Source: Gammaproteobacteria bacterium
GTDB taxonomy: Bacteria > Pseudomonadota > Gammaproteobacteria > Nitrosococcales > Methylophagaceae
DNA length: 7,716 bases
Direction of reading: 5' to 3'
NCBI GenBank assembly: GCA_003645385.1
Contig: QNEY01000073.1
Location: 1-7,716 of the forward strand
Shown here: piece after piece, positions 6,623 through 7,716 of the stretch
Position numbering within the stretch: position 1 is the first letter of the stretch
Layout of the letters: each line of letters starts with the position of its first letter
Made by a program: the position numbers and the translations under genes
Notes under the pieces: generated by a model
Told to the model about the DNA's origin: nothing
Seen by the model: the letters and a program-made list of their open reading frames with translations, nothing else
The model's database searches: none

Positions 6623-7716
6623 ATGAATAAAATCCAACGAGCACTGCTTAGTGTGTCAGATAAATCAGGCGTGTTAGAGCTCGCCCAACAATTAAATAAG
6701 CTTGGTGTTGAGCTGCTTTCAACAGGTGGCACCGCTAAATTATTACAAGATGCTGGCTTACCTGTAAAAGAGGTCTCTGAACACACCGGTTTTCCAGAAA
6801 TGATGGATGGTCGCATTAAAACCTTACATCCAAAAATTCATGGTGGCTTATTAGGTCGTCGTGGCATCGATGAAGCCATCATGGCTGAACATGACATTGC
6901 TCCTATCGATCTGGTAGTCGTTAACTTATACCCATTTGAAGCAACCATTGCTCGTGATGACTGTACGCTTCCAATGGCGATTGAAAATATCGATATTGGC
7001 GGTCCAACCATGTTGCGTGCTGCTGCCAAAAATCATGCCTCTGTCACCGTGTTAATCGATCCAGCTGATTACAGTCGTGTGCTTGAGAAAATGGAAGCAA
7101 CAGGGGGGGTTGATGATACAACTCGCTTTGATCTGGCAGTAAAAACATTTGAACATACTGCCCATTATGATGGTGCGATAGCTAATCATTTAGGCAAAAT
7201 TACCGATGCGGGTGAAGTCGACTTCCCTCGCACATTCAACGCACAGTTCCATAAAGCACAAGATATGCGTTATGGCGAAAATCCACATCAAAAAGCAGCA
7301 TTTTACACAGAGTCACAAGCTGAGATAGGGACAATTAGTGCAGCAGTACAGGTTCAAGGTAAAGAACTGTCATACAACAATATTGCTGATACCGATGCAG
7401 CACTTGAATGCGTTAAATCATTCCCGGAATCGCCAGCCTGTGTGATTGTTAAGCATGCCAACCCATGCGGTGTCGCTACAGCTGACGACTTATTAACAGC
7501 ATATGATTTAGCTTATCAAACTGATACCACCTCAGCATTTGGTGGCATCATCGCTTTTAACCGTGAATTAGATGCAAAAACTGCACAAGCAATCATTGAT
7601 CGTCAATTTGTTGAAGTCATTATTGCACCTGCAATCAGCGATGAAGCGAAAGAAGTGGTCAGCAGTAAAAAGAATGTTCGCCTACTTTGCTGCGGCAAAT
7701 TCCCGAGCCATCAATC
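6623..7716 (+). CDS. purH: Bifunctional AICAR transformylase/IMP cyclohydrolase, 3' end outside the window
   Basis: PurH performs the last two steps of IMP synthesis: formylation of AICAR using 10-formyltetrahydrofolate, then ring closure. The frame is open from the ATG to the window edge, giving 364 complete codons of an expected 520-530, so the gene is cut by the window and not by mutation. The IMP cyclohydrolase domain (about 1-195) has STGGT (33-37), GRIKTLHPK with Lys66, VVNLYPF with Tyr103, ENIDIGGPTM with Asp124, and AAKNH with Lys136. The transformylase domain begins near FPRT (201) with DMRYGENPHQ (214-223), LSYNNIADTDAA, the catalytic KHANPCG (Lys277, His278) and TSAFGGIIAFNREL. AAAGAG at 6610-6615 is seven bases before the ATG and is a good ribosome-binding site. 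A 70-base gap without a clear terminator separates it from fis, so read-through from upstream is possible. purD commonly follows in this neighbourhood. A run of seven G lies inside the gene at 7103-7109. Confidence 0.96.
   Translation, partial: MNKIQRALLSVSDKSGVLELAQQLNKLGVELLSTGGTAKLLQDAGLPVKEVSEHTGFPEMMDGRIKTLHPKIHGGLLGRRGIDEAIMAEHDIAPIDLVVVNLYPFEATIARDDCTLPMAIENIDIGGPTMLRAAAKNHASVTVLIDPADYSRVLEKMEATGGVDDTTRFDLAVKTFEHTAHYDGAIANHLGKITDAGEVDFPRTFNAQFHKAQDMRYGENPHQKAAFYTESQAEIGTISAAVQVQGKELSYNNIADTDAALECVKSFPESPACVIVKHANPCGVATADDLLTAYDLAYQTDTTSAFGGIIAFNRELDAKTAQAIIDRQFVEVIIAPAISDEAKEVVSSKKNVRLLCCGKFPSHQ

Noticed and set aside
1..7716. An undescribed defence, mobile or biosynthetic system
   Set aside because: Every reading frame of size is a recognised core gene in a known gammaproteobacterial order, with uniform base composition by eye and no direct repeats, integrase, transposase or unexplained large gap.

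Overview
The window is a block of housekeeping genes, all on the plus strand, from a gammaproteobacterium. The order is dsbD - aroQ - accB - accC - prmA - dusB - fis - purH. Three things support the assignment: a Fis protein with the typical C-terminal helix-turn-helix, Fis lying directly behind dusB and prmA, and close similarity of AccB, AccC, PrmA and DusB to the enterobacterial proteins as I remember them. The DNA is AT-leaning (roughly low-to-mid 40s % GC by eye, not computed). A marine Thiotrichales/Piscirickettsiaceae-type organism such as Methylophaga would fit, but that genus is a guess; the sequence itself supports only the class.

Layout. Positions 1-165 hold no recognisable gene. 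dsbD (166-1995) encodes the membrane electron-transfer protein that brings reducing power to the periplasm. A 125-base gap follows, with no convincing terminator but one reasonable sigma-70-like promoter. Then comes the tight cluster aroQ (2121-2561; type II dehydroquinase, shikimate pathway), accB (2570-3010) and accC (3050-4390; the biotin carrier and biotin carboxylase of acetyl-CoA carboxylase). prmA (4407-5282; ribosomal protein L11 methyltransferase), dusB (5279-6265; tRNA-dihydrouridine synthase) and fis (6262-6552; nucleoid protein) follow. The gaps are 8, 39 and 16 bases and then two 4-base ATGA overlaps, so co-transcription from aroQ to fis is likely and prmA-dusB-fis is probably translationally coupled. 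After a 70-base gap, purH (6623 to the window end, incomplete) encodes the bifunctional last-steps enzyme of IMP synthesis.

The genes do not form one pathway. They join growth-linked functions: aromatic precursors, the first committed step of fatty acid synthesis, modification of ribosome and tRNA, the growth-phase regulator Fis, and purine synthesis. I see no mobile element, CRISPR array, tRNA, rRNA, toxin-antitoxin pair, defence gene or phage gene, and no evidence for an undescribed system. The points worth a second look are small: an unusual spacing of the N-terminal active-site cysteines in DsbD, an AU-rich stretch just upstream of fis, the overlapping gene junctions, and a few local sequence departures.
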